A DNA stretch of 64,000 nt from the NCBI RefSeq assembly GCF_002865645.1, contig NW_020194692.1, positions 256,208 through 320,207 on the forward strand. The letters are read 5' to 3'. Below the pieces are notes generated by a model. The model searched no databases and was not told the DNA's origin. It saw only the letters and a list, made by a program, of their open reading frames with translations. Both the position numbers and the translations under genes were made by a program. This stretch comes from Hyaloscypha bicolor E. Lineage: Eukaryota > Ascomycota > Leotiomycetes > Helotiales > Hyaloscyphaceae. Below, piece by piece: positions 1-12,100 of the stretch (positions are counted from its first letter, which is position 1; every line of letters starts with the position of its first letter).

Positions 1-381
1 AGCGAATATAACATCTACGTCACTCGAGAGTGTCAACACAGGGCTGTGGTTGTATACTTTTATTCCACGGTTTTCTCTCAGGTACCAGAGCATGAAGAGT
101 TAGCCAAGCAATTTGCCGAGTGAGTTCTCAAATCCCTTCGATGCAATTTCAGATGAGGAAAACTTTACATCGGTACTTTTAAGTGTTGACTAGGGAACTC
201 TAGCTATGCTGCTGCTTTTAGCAAGGCAATATTTATACATCTTAAAAGTTCAATCCAAGCTCACCCATTATTTTATCTCAATCTGAAGGATGTCGGTCTT
301 ACTTTTGGTACTGGGGTTCGTGGTATTACGCGTCAAGATATGTTGGAGTTGTACGAGGCACTCAAAAAGTACGCTAGATAG
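1..381 (+). CDS. 3' end of an unrecognised intron-containing gene
   Basis: The last two coding blocks of a gene that begins upstream of the window. A block after an acceptor near 81 (reading VPEHEELAKQFA) ends at a GTGAGT donor at 120. A second block starts at 204 after a CTAG acceptor and runs in phase to TAG at 379-381, ending LELYEALKKYAR. The 84-bp intron joins GA to C, giving an Asp codon, so the frame is kept. The segment is helical and charged. The first helix loosely resembles the C-terminal helix of fungal haem peroxidases, but this is too weak for a name. Function unknown. Confidence 0.5.
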
Positions 382-599
382 TCCTCTATATTTACAAACT
401 GTCATGTAAGCAAGCCAGGCCGCTCGCAAGAGCAAGACTACTTAGTTTGCGAAGAGAGTATCGGCATGATGAACGTTGGAGGCGCAGAGCATTGATTGTG
501 TTTCTCGGAGATATTTATTCAACTTCCGTCCTTTGCAAACAGCTGCAACTCGAGATTGTGGTGGTCAGATTATTAGATAACTTAACACTGGAAGCGCAG

Positions 600-881
600 C
601 TATTTCCAAAAGTTCGTCTGACCTAGTCCTTCCCATGTAAAATCAAAATGAACTCGCTTGAGATATACTCCGTCGCCAACGGGGCGATGCTTGGGGCGGA
701 CGATTTGATGGATTTCTTTCAATTCCTGGACGATGCATGGATGGCGGACATTATGGTGGCATCGGACCCACAAGTCAGTACGATGACGGGAGATTGATGT
801 GTAGTTTATACGATACACGATGGTGTTAGGAAACCCGGTGCGAAGTGTCGTTGCGTCGAACAGAGTGGTTTTGAGGAAAGG
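600..881 (-). pseudogene. protein-like open frame, possible gene fragment
   Basis: The minus strand is open from 881 (after a TAA at 882-884) to a stop at 600. The translation has a natural, balanced composition (for example YRINYTSISRHRTDLWVR, then IVRPKHRPVGDGVYLKR). It has no ATG at a sensible place and no clear splice site, so it looks like the decayed 3' part of a gene rather than a complete one. I do not recognise the family. It lies in a 770-bp gap between the gene end at 381 and the MFS remnant at 1151, where nothing else is evident. Confidence 0.25.
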
Positions 882-1150
882 TTATGCTCCGTTTCCGGTC
901 CTGTCAATGAACAACCTCAATCGGGAACGGAGCAACTCCCATCAAAGGCACAGCACTGGCACCATGAATCTGGCGGTTGTATTTTAGGACAGTCTCCTGG
1001 ACTTTTCTATGTCGCTTCAATCTACCCAATTTTCTTCATTTGCTGAGATCCAGTGCCGACGTCGTCGAAAAGTCCATCGCTCGCTTCTTCGGTTTCGATT
1101 CCGCCAGGCGGCCATTAGCCTATTACTGCCATAGCGCCGGGCCAGCAAGC

Positions 1151-3138
1151 ATGGGAAAGCACGAGAACCACGTGTCAAAGCATCAGAACGTCCACAAGTC
1201 AGAAGCAGACAATGGAAACCTGGACCATGGAAAAGATACTTCCCTGAAAGACTCAACAAGAACCCCTGCGGAGGAGGAATGGGAATACGTCACTGGATAT
1301 AGGATTACAGGCTCATTGTTGTAATGGGTGCATGCACTGTGGCTACCTTTCTCATGTTCTTGGACACCTCAATTGTTGCGAAACTAAGTCCAGAGCTCAC
1401 CTCTCTAGTCGTAATCCTTTCCCTTACAGACATCGGCTGGCATGGGACTGCCTGCTATATTAATAACTAGCTAGATAGGCAACCACCAACATTGAATATA
1501 TGGAATACTAATAATTAATCTCGTAGGTGTATATTGCAACTATTGCCGGGTGAATTCTACAATCAATTCGATTCAAAGGTCAGGGTTTTAATTAGGAAAA
1601 CCCTAGTCTGCCCCCTTGTTGACTTCTACTTAGTACACCTTCATAATCCTCTCAGTGGTGTTTGAGCTTTGCTCTTTAATGTGAGGTGCAGCTGTGTCCT
1701 TGGAGATGCTGACCATTGGTCGAGCTGTTGCTGGGTTGGGCGGATCCGGCATGATGATGGGGGACTGATGATTCTCCCAGCCTTTATTCCTAATGAAAAA
1801 AGTGCCGCTCATCTGGGGTTATGCTGGGCTATAAGTCTCCTCTCCTACCACTCGAGATACCTAGTACTGGCCATCTGAATTCAGGCTGCCAAATGGGTGT
1901 TGTAATCGGGCCGCTAATTCAGGGTGCATTAACTCAATGTGCGAGCTGGCGATGGTGTTGGTCGTCCCTTTACCCATACCAAATCTGCGGAACTATGAAA
2001 ATTAGCTAACATACTACAGGCTTCTATATCGACTTGCCTGTAGGAGGACTAGTCATTCTCGTTCCTCTGCTTCATCCAAAGCGAAATCAAAACCGGCTTC
2101 CGTCGATCCTCCGCTCCCTCGACATCCTCGGCTTCACAATCTTCGCCTCGACGGCGATCATGTTCCTCCTCGCCATCGAATAGGGCGGCACAACATACAA
2201 ATAGAGCAACGCGAACGTCATTGGACTGTTCTGTGGATCTGCAGGCAAACTCGTTGCGTTTCTGTTCTGGGAATATCGATAAGGTGATGCAGTCATGCTT
2301 CCGCTCTCGATGCTCAGCCAGCGAGTCGTCTGGTCAAGCTGCCCGACATATTTCTTCCTGGCCGCCAATATGATGGCCACGAGCTTCTACAAGGCGATAT
2401 ATTTCCAAGCCGTGCGCGGAAATCGCCGACCATGAGCGGCGTGTCCATCCCACCGTCTATCCTCAGTAACATCTTTTTTGCCGTGGTCTCTGGCATCCGA
2501 GGTGTGAATACATTCTAGACGTTGTACTGCTAACCACGGATGCTGATGGCGCACATTGGGCCACTGGGGTTACTACCTCCCGTGGGCCATCGCCATTCCA
2601 TCGGAACGGGCCTCCTCGCCACACCCACGCCTACATCTTCCACTGTACAATTGATCTTCTACCAAGTCATCGCAGGTATCGGACGAGGCTGCGGCTTCCA
2701 GATGGCAGCTCCTCTCTTCTTTCGTCCTTCTTTCAAACCCAACCCTCGGCTTACACACCTCTAGCCACTGGTCGCGGTCTAGAATCATCGGAAGCCCGAC
2801 CTTGTCTCCATCGGCGTCGCAGCCGTCGTCTTCAGCCAAAGCTCCGAGCCTGCGATATTCCTTCGCTCGCGCAGACTGTGTTCTCGAACTCGCTGACGGA
2901 TAATTTACATCGTCTTGCGCCGCTGGTGAATCCTGAGAAAGTTTCTGTGGCTGGAGCGAGCGGGTTCCGGGATGCGGTTCCCAAGGCGGCGTTGCTAGGG
3001 GTTATTTTGAGTTATAGCAAGGCTGTCGATGATGTGTTCTATCTTACTGTTGGGGCGGCGGCTGCGGCTTTTGTTAGTTGTTGGGGGATGGGGTGGAAGA
3101 GTGCTGAGAAAGCGAAGGCTGGGGCGCCGGAGGTGTGA
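1151..3138 (+). pseudogene. broken 14-TM MFS (DHA2-type) drug/metabolite transporter
   Basis: Pieces of a DHA2-family MFS transporter can be followed in order. There is a charged N-terminus from ATG 1151 ending WEYVTGYR. TM1 (LIVVMGACTVATFLMFLDTS) follows in another frame. Next come a DIGWHGTA stretch, TM4 motif GRAVAGLGGSGM near 1715, GVVIGPLIQGALTQ near 1895, FYIDLPVGGLV after an apparent intron near 2020, LDILGF near 2120 and a clean final exon (2878-3138) ending in a TM segment. It is broken by a frameshift near 1300, another near 1760, a TAG at 2181-2183 where the family has Trp, and a frameshift near 2430. The Trp-to-TAG change is the G-to-A type RIP produces. Family assignment is strong and loss of function very likely. 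Confidence 0.8.
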
Positions 3139-6100
3139 GAACAGGAAAAAACATGAGCGGTAGTGAACATCTATAACCTGACCTACACATAATCGTACGT
3201 CAGGAGATTTCTCCACTACGTAATAGTAGATGTAAATTCGATTTTGCGCTCAAAGGGGAGATGGAAGGCGGGAAAGGTAATCAAGAGTTGACTTGAAAGA
3301 GGCCAATGGGAAGGGAAACGGGCTCCTTCGGGGCAGAAGAGTCTTCCTTCGACTTGAAAGTCTTGTACAGAGATCAGGGCAGCCGAAAATGAAGACTGTA
3401 CCGTATGAGAAGTAGCTGAGCATGGAGAGACAGGAGCTCGGAAGAAGTGTTGAAGCGAAGCGTGCTGAGACAAGAGCGCCGACAAGAAATGCGTAGGAAA
3501 GCCTACAGTGTAGAGCAGCTTGGGCTTTGATTTGTAAGTTTCCAAGATGGCTGCATGGATGGGGGAGTACTGCATGTCAAGAAAGCCTGCTGTCGTCAAG
3601 GGTCCAACGGGGCCGTAACACATCAACAATAATTTGGCCTCTTGAATAATCGATCGAGATATCAAATCATGACCAATCCAACAGAGATCCAGGAAAGCCC
3701 TGTCTGCGACCAAATTTGCAAACTCAAAACAAAATGAGGAAGGAAGGGAGGGAAGGAGGAAGAAGGAAGAAAGGAAGCCGCCTCGTGACACGTTCCTTGC
3801 GAGATGGCTAGCAGAGTCAACCTGGCCGTCTGCAACCTGACATGAGGGAATCCTAGTTCTTTTAATATAAAAAGTAACTCGCGGAAGAATTTGTATCCAA
3901 AAGTCCGTCTTCCGTCTTCCGGACTTCTCGAAGGAGCGGGGATGTGTATTGTAGATATATTAAGAAGAGTGCGGCCCGATATCTTTTAATGTGAAAATTC
4001 GCACCAGCCAGAAAACAAGAATCCTGACTGTATCGGCCCGCAGGCTTAGCTGAGGATTTGAAATTGTGTGACGGCTTGTCGTCAGTCCAATATATTGTGC
4101 TGTGGCACAGGTGGCTGGCTAGTGAGGCGAAATGAGGCAGGACATTGTGGAGAGACCGAAGGGACGAAAAAGCAAAGGAACCAGGAATGGGCAAGACTCG
4201 GAGAATTGATTTGAGTTCACTGCAGAATCTTGGCGGTCATGTGTCAGATCGAGACATCAGATGAGACTGTTCCTCCTCAGGCATCTCCATCTTTATTCTC
4301 GAACTTCAGAGCGGTGCTTGACGGGTTTTGCGCGTGGGGTTTGGATCCCATGTTCTCGTTTTAGGCATTCTCAAATGTGCGCACAGCATTCATTCTTTGG
4401 TGGCCTGCATCTGCAGTGTGAGCGGTTTCTATTGCTGGCCCACGTCCCTGCATCTCAGACCCTGGGGGCCGCGGCATCGGCATGAAGCGAATCAACCTGA
4501 AACACTGGCCACAGAGGCTGACATGGGATCGAGATTTGCTGGCCGATGGCGGAGATGATGATGATGAGGATGATGATGGGGAAGATGCAATGACGTGATG
4601 CTCGAGAATGGTGAAGAGTTGGAAGATCTATTCTTGGAGTCCAGCAGCGTGCGTTGTACGGAGTATTTATTGTGTTGTGCTGTGGTTAGCTGAAAACAAA
4701 GTTCACGCTTCACTGGTGCAAGCGAGCATGAGCACCGCCACCGCCCTGCCCGACCATCTGCGGACAACAAAAGGTTGGCGTGAAAGCGGCAGCCAAAGCT
4801 GACATAAGCGACCTATCAGATTCGCTGCTTCTCCACTACGATTACGACGACAGGTCTATGGCTGCCGCTCTAAAAAAGCACGATGCTGCGGAAAAACATC
4901 CAACCCCCTCCCCCACCTCGTCTTCTCCTCACCCTGTTCCTGGCCACCTCACGGCCCCTGCGGCTGGCTCTTCGACCCCCCCCCCAGCAACCACGCTGCT
5001 GGCGTGTTTCTGCTTGAGCCCTCGTTGCTGGCTGCCACAATGTGTGAGGTCCAAATCTGGGCCAGCTTGCGGCGTCCCGTGCGAAAATCCTGGCCACGGC
5101 CCAGTGGAAAACCTCCAGGGTTCCCGGCATCTGGGAACACGAAGTCGTGAACCAGCCAGGAGGAGCGCCCAGTCGGCCAGAGGATCCAGCTCATCATCTC
5201 TTTACTGCGATTGACCTCGCGCTGCATCTCTAGTCTGATACTCCGTCCTCCTCTTGTGTCTGCACACGACAGCTTCATTCCATTCTTTTCTCACGGCTGC
5301 AGACGACGGCCAGCATCGAATCGACCAACCTTCGTCCATCCACAGCCCCAAGCCTGCGCTTCATCGTTGCTTGATCGCCCATGAGCGAGGCTCTGTAAGT
5401 ATCCCGTTGTGATAAAGTGGCTCGTCTGAAACAACAAACCGATCCCCTCGCCCACGGCTTCGAGAGCTGTCCCCACGCTGCGCCTTTGGAGACGAGCTTC
5501 CCACGAGACGAACGAGTGCAGCGTGGACGCGCGGAAAAATAGACCGACCACGTTTGTAGCCTGCCAGCCGTCGAACGGTCGTGCAACACATACTCTGCGT
5601 GGATTTGGGAAGTGAGAAAACGGTGGGGGACAAACAGGTGCGGTCGTCGCATGAAGGGTTTCCGTCGGTTTTCGAAACACCAACTGTAGGACCATCTCCT
5701 CTTTCTTTATCCGCACGTTTGGCTGCTCAGGAGGTGCTCGCTGTCGGTCCATGCTCCCGAGGGTCGAGGAACGAAGGCCCATTCAACTTGATTTCCAATT
5801 GACCACTCACTGGTGCTATGAGGGTCGCGGTTTCGAATGACAGGCCCTCTCCCTATCACGGGCTGGCCTTTGACTTGCTTCTCCTCTCCTTTCTTCCTAT
5901 CCTCCTCAATCGCACACACTGGATGAGGTTGCGTTCATCTGCTGATTAGATTCGTGCAGGCTTTGTTGAGTTGGGGGGAGTTTGGTCACACTGGTACATT
6001 CTTTCGACGGCCGAGTCCATGCGATACACACCGTTCCGATTCGATTCTTACACATCGCCACCTTAATTGCGACAACTTATTTGATTTAACTTGCTTCATA

Positions 6101-6476
6101 TAGACCCAAGCTTTGTCTATTCATTTCGGATCCTAGCGATCGTCACACGCTCTTTGGCAGAGTACCTTTCTTACATCGAAGTTCGACCACTTCAGCCAAT
6201 TTACCGGGAATTTCCAATTCGATTTGTCCAACGATACGAACCAATATACCAACGACATTCTACTGGTCGAGTGTTCTCTGTCAGGTGGAATACGAAGAAA
6301 CCCATCTACGGCAGCGCGCATATAGTGATCCCTTGTCTGACGGCTTCATGCATATGCAAACGCTGTAAGGCAAAGGCTCCGAGCAGTCGGACTGGTCACA
6401 ACGGCGGTTTCTCGGAACCCCTTATATCCCGTGGGACTTGCAACCCATTATCGAAAACTCTAACGATCTTGTCCCA
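3139..6476. other. intergenic region, no supported gene
   Basis: About 3.3 kb without a convincing gene. Several open frames of 70-190 codons exist on both strands, including a 191-codon minus-strand frame at 3216-3791 whose first codon is GTG. None has family-like sequence, a good start or splice sites. Pyrimidine-rich tracts near 5880-5930 and CAAC/TTAC-rich sequence at 6050-6440 suit the promoter and 5' leader of the gene starting at 6477. Confidence 0.5.
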
Positions 6477-9169
6477 ATGAATCAGCAATGGCATGCGCCA
6501 TCCAGCGAAGCTGGAGGGGGCTCGGTGAGGCGAGCTAGAGAGAGGGTGGAGGGGGGCTTACCACCAGAAATACCCTCACCTCCACGACAAAATCCTTATG
6601 TACAGCCCAGAGCGATGCCGCAAGCGAATCGATCACGACCTCAGATGCCACCCGCGCTGGCTGGTTCGAGAAATGGGCAAGGACCGATCGGGGTTGCGAT
6701 ATCTCGTCCAACGCAGGTACCGCAATGGCCACTTGCGGCGACAATTGAAGGAACTCCAGAGCAACAATACCAACCCCCTGCTGGTCGAGGTGCGGCGCCA
6801 CAACGACCACCTCGTCCAAGTCATGTCCCGTCAATGCTGGATGCTTCGCGATTGCAGGACCACACTCCAACTTTTCAGTACAAATCCCATAACGCGCAGA
6901 GAGGAAATTTACCAGAAGACGAGGTCACATCTCCCGTAATGTCTATGTCGTCGAGACCTTCAACGATCTCATCCGTAGGAACAATACCTGACTTTCCTGT
7001 ACCGATGCCACCGCCTGTAATGCCCGGACCACCAGGGTCTGGACCACCTCGAAGGAGTGCTAACCTTGGTCCCCCGCCAACTTCAAGGAGAGGAAATTCG
7101 TCCTATTATTCGCAAGCATCGTATGTTTCGCCAATTCCGGAAGAGAGCCCACGAACACAACCATCACACGAATCATATGCATCGAGTGCAGCAATACCGA
7201 CAAGTTGGGGATCAGATTCGCCCGGATTTCGATTTGAAGATGACGACGAGTATGAGGATGATTATCGGGACTCGAGGGATGCGAGGCAGTGGAGAAATGA
7301 GCCTATTGAAGAAGGTCGGGAGTCGAGAGAATCGAATAATGATGATGATGACAGAGGATTGATCCGAAGTGCAAGTCTTGGAAAACGCGCGAAGCCTTCT
7401 ATGATTACAACAAAAAGTTCTGACTCTGCACGGCCATCTCCAATACCACAGCAGCCGTTAAAATTAGAGAGGATGGGTGTGTTGCCGCCAGTGAGTGGGG
7501 TACCAGCCTCGGGAGTGACAGCTTCGAGGACGAGAGAAGGACAGAGGGAGACGGTTTGGCCGATGATTGGGGATCCGGACTCGCCGCTTGCCGGTGGCAC
7601 GGGGTTGATAGACAAATCGTCTACAAATTCGGAGGAATCCATACCCCAAGTAGCCAGAGCAATTACAACGGATGAACCTGCGCCGAAGAACACAACCACT
7701 TCTAACCCGAGTGCCGATGCCATGCTTGGAGTATACAATGCTGCAAGTGGGTTGGCGCCGTCAGTAACGCCAAGCAGAACCCCAAGTCCAGGTTTCAGTC
7801 GTTTATCAGCTGTTCGACGGCCCCCACGGTTGGATATGGATGCTGTGCGAGATGCAGAGGCAAGAGGGAGCTTGACAAGTTTACCGGATCTGATTCGGAG
7901 AGCTACGAGATTAGCAGCTATGATGGACAGAGGGAAGAGACCAGCAAGTCGACTTAATGACCTGAACGATTTTGGAGATTTCCCAACGGAGAGCCAGCTG
8001 GAGAAAGAGAAAGAGCTGGAGGGTTTGTTTTCCTTCTCCATTTACCCGCATCCGTTCTAACGTTTATAGGATCTCCCAATGGGAAACGTCAATCCGGTCT
8101 CTCTGGCATGCTGTCCGCCTTCCCACCACCTGGCTTAGGAACTCCACGTGATGGCACACCAAACCGTCCAAACTCGGCTTGGCCTTCCCCTTACGACGAC
8201 GACACCCTCAATCCGGGTTCCCCTCCCCGCCAACAACCACCCAAACGCCGTCGCTGCTGCGGTCTCCCTGTCTGGGCTTTCCTCCTTGTCCTCCTAATTC
8301 TTCTAATTATTATCGCCGCAGCAGTCGTCGTACCTCTCGAACTGCTGGTACTCCACAAACCCAAGACCTCGTCAACAACCGCATCCGCCCTTTCAACCTG
8401 CTCTTCTACCACCGCCACCGCGTGCCAAAATGGCGGAACTTCAATATTGGACAATGGATCATGTTCTTGCATTTGCATCAATGGCTTCACAGGCCCAACG
8501 TGCACAGTAGCAAACCTCACCGGCTGCACAACCACCACCTTCCCCTCAGGAACTTACTCAAACGTCACGCTCGGGAAGGCCATAGTCCGTCTCATCTCAG
8601 GCGCACAAGCGAATTTCTCTATCCCGCTCTTCGAAAGCGTGATCCTTGCCCGCTTCAATGCCGCAAACCTCACCTGCGCCAGCGAAAACGCACTTGTGAC
8701 ATTTGACGGCAATTCGCAACGAGTAGGATCCGCTGCCGACACGGCCCTTGCCACCTCTGCCACAACATCCACCTCAGGTGAGAAAGTCCGACGCAGCCCA
8801 TCCCAATCATCATATGCATCAACCACCGCCTCCTCCACCTCAGCTTCACCTACAGCAAGCATCATACCCAATGAAGACTTCACCGTCACCCAACAAGTGC
8901 TCGACTTCGCGCGCGTAGCCGTCCTGTTCGTGCTCCAGCAAGAAGACATCGACAACGCGGTCACGGCGCAGAGCCAGCTACAGCATGCTTTCTCGCTCAA
9001 TGATCTGAGCAACAAGGTGGCGAGGAATGTGTCCATTGGGGCTGGCAATACGGTGGATCTGTTGACGTTCACGATTAATCTCGGGAATGGGACGCAGTGG
9101 GGTTTGAATGGGAGTGTGACGAGGAGGGCGATCTTGGGTCGAAGTGCGAACCTGTGGAGCTTTTTATGA
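6477..9169 (+). CDS. single-pass membrane protein with disordered N-terminus and EGF-like motif
   Basis: Two exons, 6477-8022 and 8070-9169, joined by a 47-bp intron with a GTTTGT donor, a TCTAAC branch site and a TATAG acceptor; phase is kept and the product is 881 residues. Residues 1 to about 560 are Pro/Ser/Arg-rich and look disordered, with an acidic patch (DDDEYEDDY). A basic-Cys stop (KRRRCCG) precedes one hydrophobic helix (LLVLLILLIIIAAAVVVPLE) near residue 575. A cysteine-rich stretch follows, with C-NGG and CSCICINGFTGPTC, an EGF-like consensus, then a Thr/Ser-rich region and a compact C-terminal domain with several NxS/T sites. The EGF-like part is probably extracellular and the long tail cytoplasmic. 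Role unknown; a cell-surface or wall-sensing function is a guess. The ATG at 6477 is the first in frame. Confidence 0.85.
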
Positions 9170-12100
9170 TAGGATGGAGAGAAAGAGGGGAATGGAAGGG
9201 GAATTGGGAGTGGGAAAAGGGGGCTGTACATATTCTATATTTTTCTCTGAATGTTTTTCTTTGTGTTGGGGGTAGAGATACCAAGTTCCAGTGGGGGAAG
9301 ATATAGTATTGCTCCGTGAGCACTTTCTTTCGTTGTGTTTTTTTTTTTTTGCATACATGGGCCGGGAGTTTGCTGCATGAAATGAAGTTTTATACCTAGT
9401 CTGCGGGGCGGAGGGTTGTGAGAAATGGGGATGGATGGGCAAAGAGTGGGAGGGGAGAGTGTGTATATTACGGCTGCTGATAGGATAGGAGAGGGCGTGG
9501 AGCAGAGAAGGGGATATGATATTTATTGGGAAGATAAGGATTTGTGAGGTTAGATCTAATGCCATCTTCCTCGCCGTAACAAGTTCTACTTCGCTTTCAA
9601 TCGCTCTACTCTTCGCACAATTCCTTCCTCGCTTCTTCTATATCAAGGCTCTACTGAGTGTTGAACAGAAGGTCGAGGATGGTATCTGGACTCAGGATCC
9701 GGAGTCGTTCCAGTTTTTTTTTTATCGCGGTACCGGATGTAATACACATTTGTGGAATATATAATGGGATGGATGTTGGTATAGAAGGTGCGGCACATTA
9801 ACAGTAGGTCATGAGAGACTTGGAAGGGGCGTTGGGGACCCCAGTGGTAGTGAATTTCTCGGCCTCCATTGAGATCAATCTCAGCGTCGGAAACAAGACC
9901 AGCACGGAGAAGAACAGCAGGGAGGGAAAGAAAGGGTGAGGATTTAGTAGCAGGAATAGCAGGACTACTTAGATGAGAGGCCTCCATGGTGGTGTGTATG
10001 GTGGTGTAATCCGCCTGTGATTGAGATTGAGATTGAGGTTGACGATCGTGGCGTGGGACGTGCTCAAAAATGTACGGAGTATGTCAGCAAGTGCAAGGCA
10101 GAACCAGCAGGGGTGGAGTATTGATGCCTTGCGGCCTGAGGCACTGATTGCAGAACCCTTCACCATTTCAGGCACGTCTCAATTGTGGTCCCTTATGTGG
10201 CCTTAATGTCCCTCGTAGTTTATTCTGTACAGTTGGCAATACGCTTGATTTGCCCTAATCGAGTTCTTCCGCACGATCCTGGAACCGAGACCATCCAACA
10301 AGGAGCAGGGAATCGACCTGGTCACGTGAAGGCTGACATTTCCTCGAATCTCAAAATCTCGCAAGATCATCTGAAATTACTGTAGGTACGGCAAGCCGTA
10401 TTCCATTAAAAATCTTGTTGTTTTGGTGGGGGAGGGGTTGGTTAGTGTGGTCACATAATAAAGGGCATATCCATCATCATGTGACTTGGCGGGAACACAA
10501 AGAGGGCTGGCCTTCTCCATAGTTGTAGACAAGCAACCTTCCTTCCGGACAATCAATTGATGCTTTTACAATCGAACACCGCTCCTGTCCTACTGCGCAT
10601 GTTTTTGCTTTTAGTGTTTAGCCTCGTTTTGCTCTCTGGCTTACTTTATGTGAAATGGTGGTGCGCAACCTCTTGCATCGATTCGCTATGGAGTCGATGG
10701 AAGGCTGCCCTGGTGAGCCTCCGACTTGTGAAGCCATCGGTGAGAAGGAGGCAATGTGTACCGAGCAGCCCAGATGGATCAGCGTCTGCGCTATAGCGAG
10801 GACAACATTCGCCTGGCTTCAGTACTGGTGAAGAAAAGGACCTTTTTGGGTCGGGATTCCATGGTGCGGACTAATGATACGATTGTGTAAATCGATAAGG
10901 AAGTAAGAACCGGATAAACTGATGCTTTCGAAAATAAAGTGAGATGTAGCGCCAACGTTAAGACAGGGCTTCAGGACCCCAATATTTAATCAACTCACCG
11001 ATCCGGAACCGCTAGGCTCTTCTTGTAACCGCCTGGTTTTACGTGTGGTTCAAAAGAAGCACGCACACATAGGGGAAGATAATGATAGTTCTGCGGTGGA
11101 GTATCATCTACCCCGCTACTGTGACCCATTCCCGCCAATAAACCCAATTCGGAGGAGTAAGAGGGGGTGGCTTTGGAGCGAAGTGATCAAATTCGAATAC
11201 AAATTGCGGTAGAGTTTCTATGTATACGAACACCATGTTCTGATATCCAATGCTAGAATTTGTCACAGTAGCTATATGACGACAAAGTCGAAGTCGTGTT
11301 TCCATGAACGACGCCTCTTCAAAGTTTGACTCCAGAGGGTTTCCACTTCACTTCTCTCAACCAAGTTCTTCAGCTCCAGGTAGAAACATGAAGAGGTTGA
11401 GTCCCCAGACGATGCCGACGAGACATGTTGAGCATCCAAATCTTCGAAAGTTGTTCGGAGGAAGGGATACTTCCGCACATCGATTGGAGGTCAACTCTCG
11501 ATTCGATCCTGGTTAAGTATTCTGAGAACAGATGAACACTTCAGCTGCCTGGAAGGGTAGAACGAATATTGCCCACCACGAGATCCCTAAGTTCTGAGTC
11601 CGCCATGATGTTTCGTGATCGTCTACCAAAATTCGACACGGGCCGTTAACGCGGTTCCGCACCGGTCTCGGAATTTGACAGCAGTTGCATTGTCAATTTG
11701 GCAAGCTGAAGTCCTTCCTATTCACGGCGGTGTTGAGAAGATTTGGAAAGCCGACGAAGGAAACGAGACCCCCGACCGCAAGAGGGATTACTGCAACAGT
11801 ATATATGTCGTCAATTGAAGCCGGAGTGAGGATTTATGTTTCGGAGAGTCCCCAAGATCGTTGTTGATGCAGCTGAAGTGTTGCTAGGAACAAAACGACA
11901 AAATTTGCAGAAGTATTGATTATAGATGGATATGGACATCAAATTTTGTTTGAGGATGCCTGGTATCTTTGTATACTCGGGAAGTACAAGAGAAGATCCG
12001 CGCCGTACTACCGGTTCTGATGGTCAACCCTTCTATTAAAAATTGCAACGCGTCACGGACTTCACGGACTCTCCCTGAATCGCATTGATCGTACTGAAAC

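Noticed and set aside
3216..3791. 191-codon open frame on the minus strand
   Set aside because: Begins with GTG, has odd composition, no family-like motifs, and lies in intergenic DNA; probably chance.
4780..5214. 144-codon plus-strand frame overlapping several others
   Set aside because: Low-complexity Ser/Pro/Cys composition mirrored by frames on the other strand; more like a GC-rich promoter or leader region than a gene.
7262..8041. 259-codon minus-strand frame
   Set aside because: Antisense shadow of the spliced membrane-protein gene, whose introns and motifs are convincing.
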